From assembly GCA_964489885.1 (NCBI GenBank), contig CAZAZX010000009.1:1-55716 (forward strand): 55,716 nucleotides of DNA. Reading direction: 5' to 3'. A model generated the notes under the pieces. The model made no database searches, was not told where the DNA came from, and worked only from the letters and a program-made list of their open reading frames with translations. Position 1 is the first letter of the stretch. The number at the start of each line of letters is the position of its first letter. This document shows, one piece after another, positions 53,978 to 55,716 of the stretch. This DNA comes from CAKOTZ01 sp964489885. GTDB taxonomy: Bacteria; Bacillota; Clostridia; TANB77; CAG-508. The translations under genes and the position numbers were made by a program.

Positions 53978-55481
53978 TTATTCAAGTGAAATTAGCGTTA
54001 TTTTTGCAAAACCATTTCCCACATTTCCTGTCATTGTTGATGTTCCATCATGTGTTGGCATTACTTCATTTCCTGCCTTCATTTCTGGTGATTCAAATTT
54101 CATTCCTGAATAATGTACGCTTTGCCCTGTATGAATTATATTGTTTTCTGTTGAATTTTCATCTATTGCATCGCAGCCATCGTATCCTGAAATAAATGAT
54201 GAACCACCAGCACCTGCTTCACAAACATCAGCTTTTGGGCTTGTTGTCCCACCATAATACCCGCCTCCAGAGCCCGCTACTCCGTCAGAGTCTCCTACAC
54301 CTTCTCCATCTTGTCCTATTCCAAATTTATAACCTGATTTTTGTTTACCTGGAACCGATATTGTTCTATTAGTCAAACCTTCTAATCCTCCTCCTGCACC
54401 ACCATTCGTATACCAAGAACTACCAGCTCCACCAGCCGCAACCATGATTCTACTTTTTAAAGAATTAAAATCATTCCATATTCCACTTTCTAATCTAATA
54501 TCAGTGGATCCACCTCCTGCACCTGCTGCTTCGTCATCACGATGATCCCATGTTCCAAGCCCTCCACCGTTATATCCTCCTATTGAATCTCTTCCACAAA
54601 TTGCATCGTTTCCTTTTCCGCCAATATAAACATAAATGTTTGTTCCTTTTTTTATTTGTAATGTTCCAGAAACATATGCACCATTACCTCCTTCAGGACC
54701 AACTCTACCATCTGTTCTTGAATATCCACCACTTGCTCCCCAACATTCTATTTTATATGTTCCTGTTGCTGCTACTGTCCATTCTTGTACCGCTCCAGTA
54801 TAATCAAAATTATGCACTTCTACTGTTCCCGTTTTTATTTCTCTTGTTGTATTATATTTTACTTTAAAGTTACCGCTTCCTTCTATTACTGAATAACCAT
54901 TTTCTGGCTTTGCTGTTATTGTTACTTCTGCTCCTTTTGCAATCTTTTGACTATAATTTTCTGTATATTCTTTTGTTTCTTCTCCATTTATTGACACTGT
55001 AAATGATTCTACATGTTCTCCCTTATTTATTGTAACTCTAAATTTTCGTATCTCTCCAGCCATTATTACATCTGTTATATGTAAGTCATTATCTATCGTA
55101 AATTCAAAACCTTTAAATGTTACTATTGCACAAACTGGCTCTGTGACATCTGCTCCTATTATCTCTGTTGAACCTATTTCTTTTCCTTCTATTTCTATTT
55201 TTGTTAATCCTTCTTTTTCTGCAAGTTTTAAACATAGCTTTGAACTTATTTCTTCTCCATTTTTTATTGCATCTGCATATAAATTTGCAAGCTCAATTTC
55301 TAGTTCTTCTCTTGCTTGCTCTTTATTATACTTATTGGCTGACACATTCGTTTTTTCAAATATCCCATCTTTTCCTGCTATATAGCTTATTGTTACTCCG
55401 TGCTAAAATTATTAATATTATTATTGTTATAACTAGAGCAATCAGTGTAATACCGTGTCTTAAGTTTTTATTTTTTATCAT
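53978..55481 (-). CDS. Prepilin-like protein with glycine-rich (Gly_rcpt-type) domain, read through a CGG +1 shift
   Basis: The protein would be about 500 residues. The type IV prepilin-like N-terminus reads GITLIALVITIIILIILAGV after MIKNKNLRH, a form very common in Clostridia. The exterior part has a Bacteroidetes/BIG-like repeat region, then EWTVAATGTYKIECWGASGG and a glycine-rich stretch (about 270-490) of the ALK-type glycine-rich family. Frame 0 from ATG 55481 stops 18 codons after CGG 55400-55398 (TTA GCA CGG AGT). Skipping C gives LAGVTISYIAG and joins the large ORF exactly. GGAGGAAAA precedes the start. It is probably a surface or pseudopilus protein. Confidence 0.85.
55398..55400 (-). 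other. In-frame CGG, +1 shift site (prepilin-like gene)
   Basis: TTA GCA CGG AGT AAC becomes TTA GCA GGA GTA ACA ATA, giving the nearly invariant LAGVTI of clostridial prepilin-like proteins. Confidence 0.9.
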
Positions 55482-55607
55482 TTTTCCTCCCTATTTGGTT
55501 TTATATTTATCTCAATGTATAGATGTATCTTTATATTTAATTTTTCATCCTTACATCGTTTTCTATATTTTACCAAACATATTCTTTTTTGTTAATACGA
55601 AGTATGC

Positions 55608-55641
<34 letters not shown>

Positions 55642-55716
55642 CCGCAAGTGTTTGAAGGTTCTATTTTGTTTTCATTAAGTTTTTGTTACAATTTTGTTAC
55701 AGTTACAGTTGCATTT

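Noticed and set aside
543..55400. Simple reassignment of CGG to another amino acid (Trp, Gln or Gly as a triplet)
   Set aside because: A three-base reading of CGG leaves the ribosome in a frame that stops within a few codons and does not encode the family sequence. A +1 change is needed.
543..55400. RF2-like programmed frameshifting at a stop codon
   Set aside because: The stop codons lie at varying distances after the site (2 to 18 codons) and there is no CTT-TGA-like signal or upstream Shine-Dalgarno element common to the sites.

Overview
The window reads as chromosomal DNA of a strongly AT-rich, endospore-forming low-GC Firmicute of the class Clostridia, probably an uncultured gut-type lineage. 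Support comes from spoIVA, a gerABC germinant-receptor operon, cwlD, CotF-like coat proteins, a radC-mreBCD-PBP2-minC cluster, mecA, a WalRK-type two-component pair, PSP1/RicT next to holB, and clostridial prepilin-like N-termini. Ribosome binding sites are strong (GGAGG-like) and rho-independent terminators are plentiful.

Layout. 1-122: leader and consensus promoter of an outward-facing (minus strand), probably rRNA, operon. 315-2997: a PstS-like binding protein and a membrane-anchored partner. 3081-4559: spoIVA, divergent from gerABC (4730-8946). 9004-15265 (minus): ferredoxin, PSP1, holB, walK, walR, topB. 15441-22179 (minus): surface protein, cwlD, Na+/Ca2+ exchanger, DUF2207 protein, M18 aminopeptidase. 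22261-28562 (minus): minC, PBP2, mreDCB, radC, DUF4321 protein. 28846-29475: mecA. 29522-40064 (minus): M23 peptidase, coat proteins, pcrA, low-molecular-weight phosphatase, ZIP transporter, papain-dockerin protease, prfA, a 22-residue-repeat protein. 40261-43089: leuS with an internal Nudix domain. 43244-43319: tRNA-Pro(UGG), the attachment site of a 6.9-kb integrated element (43293-50221, 27-bp att duplication). The element carries an integrase, excisionase, replication-like gene, small-terminase-like gene and a candidate type I toxin-antitoxin locus. 50538-55481 (minus): PRPP synthetase, HAD protein, prepilin-like glycine-rich protein.

Main observation. Ten genes look broken by frameshifts, and all 13 breaks have one form. 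An in-frame CGG is reached, and the correct protein resumes only if the C is skipped and the following GGN is read as glycine (+1). Scanning by eye, I found no in-frame CGG used as an ordinary sense codon in any intact gene; CGG does occur many times out of frame. Affected genes include probably essential ones (holB, walK). The restored glycines fall in conserved motifs (CwlD DAGHG, prepilin LAGVTI, HolB GGS, WalK GGT). Two affected genes lie on the mobile element. The simplest biological reading is that CGG has lost its arginine meaning here and acts as a +1 shift codon, with CGGN behaving as a four-base glycine codon. A systematic sequence artefact that inserts C before GG must be excluded with raw reads, although it would not be expected to respect codon phase.

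Other points of interest are the LeuRS-Nudix fusion, the toxin-antitoxin locus with two consensus promoters and a shared terminator, overlapping opposed promoters in the element, a hairpin made of two inverted perfect DnaA boxes, and a small family of dispersed hairpin repeats.
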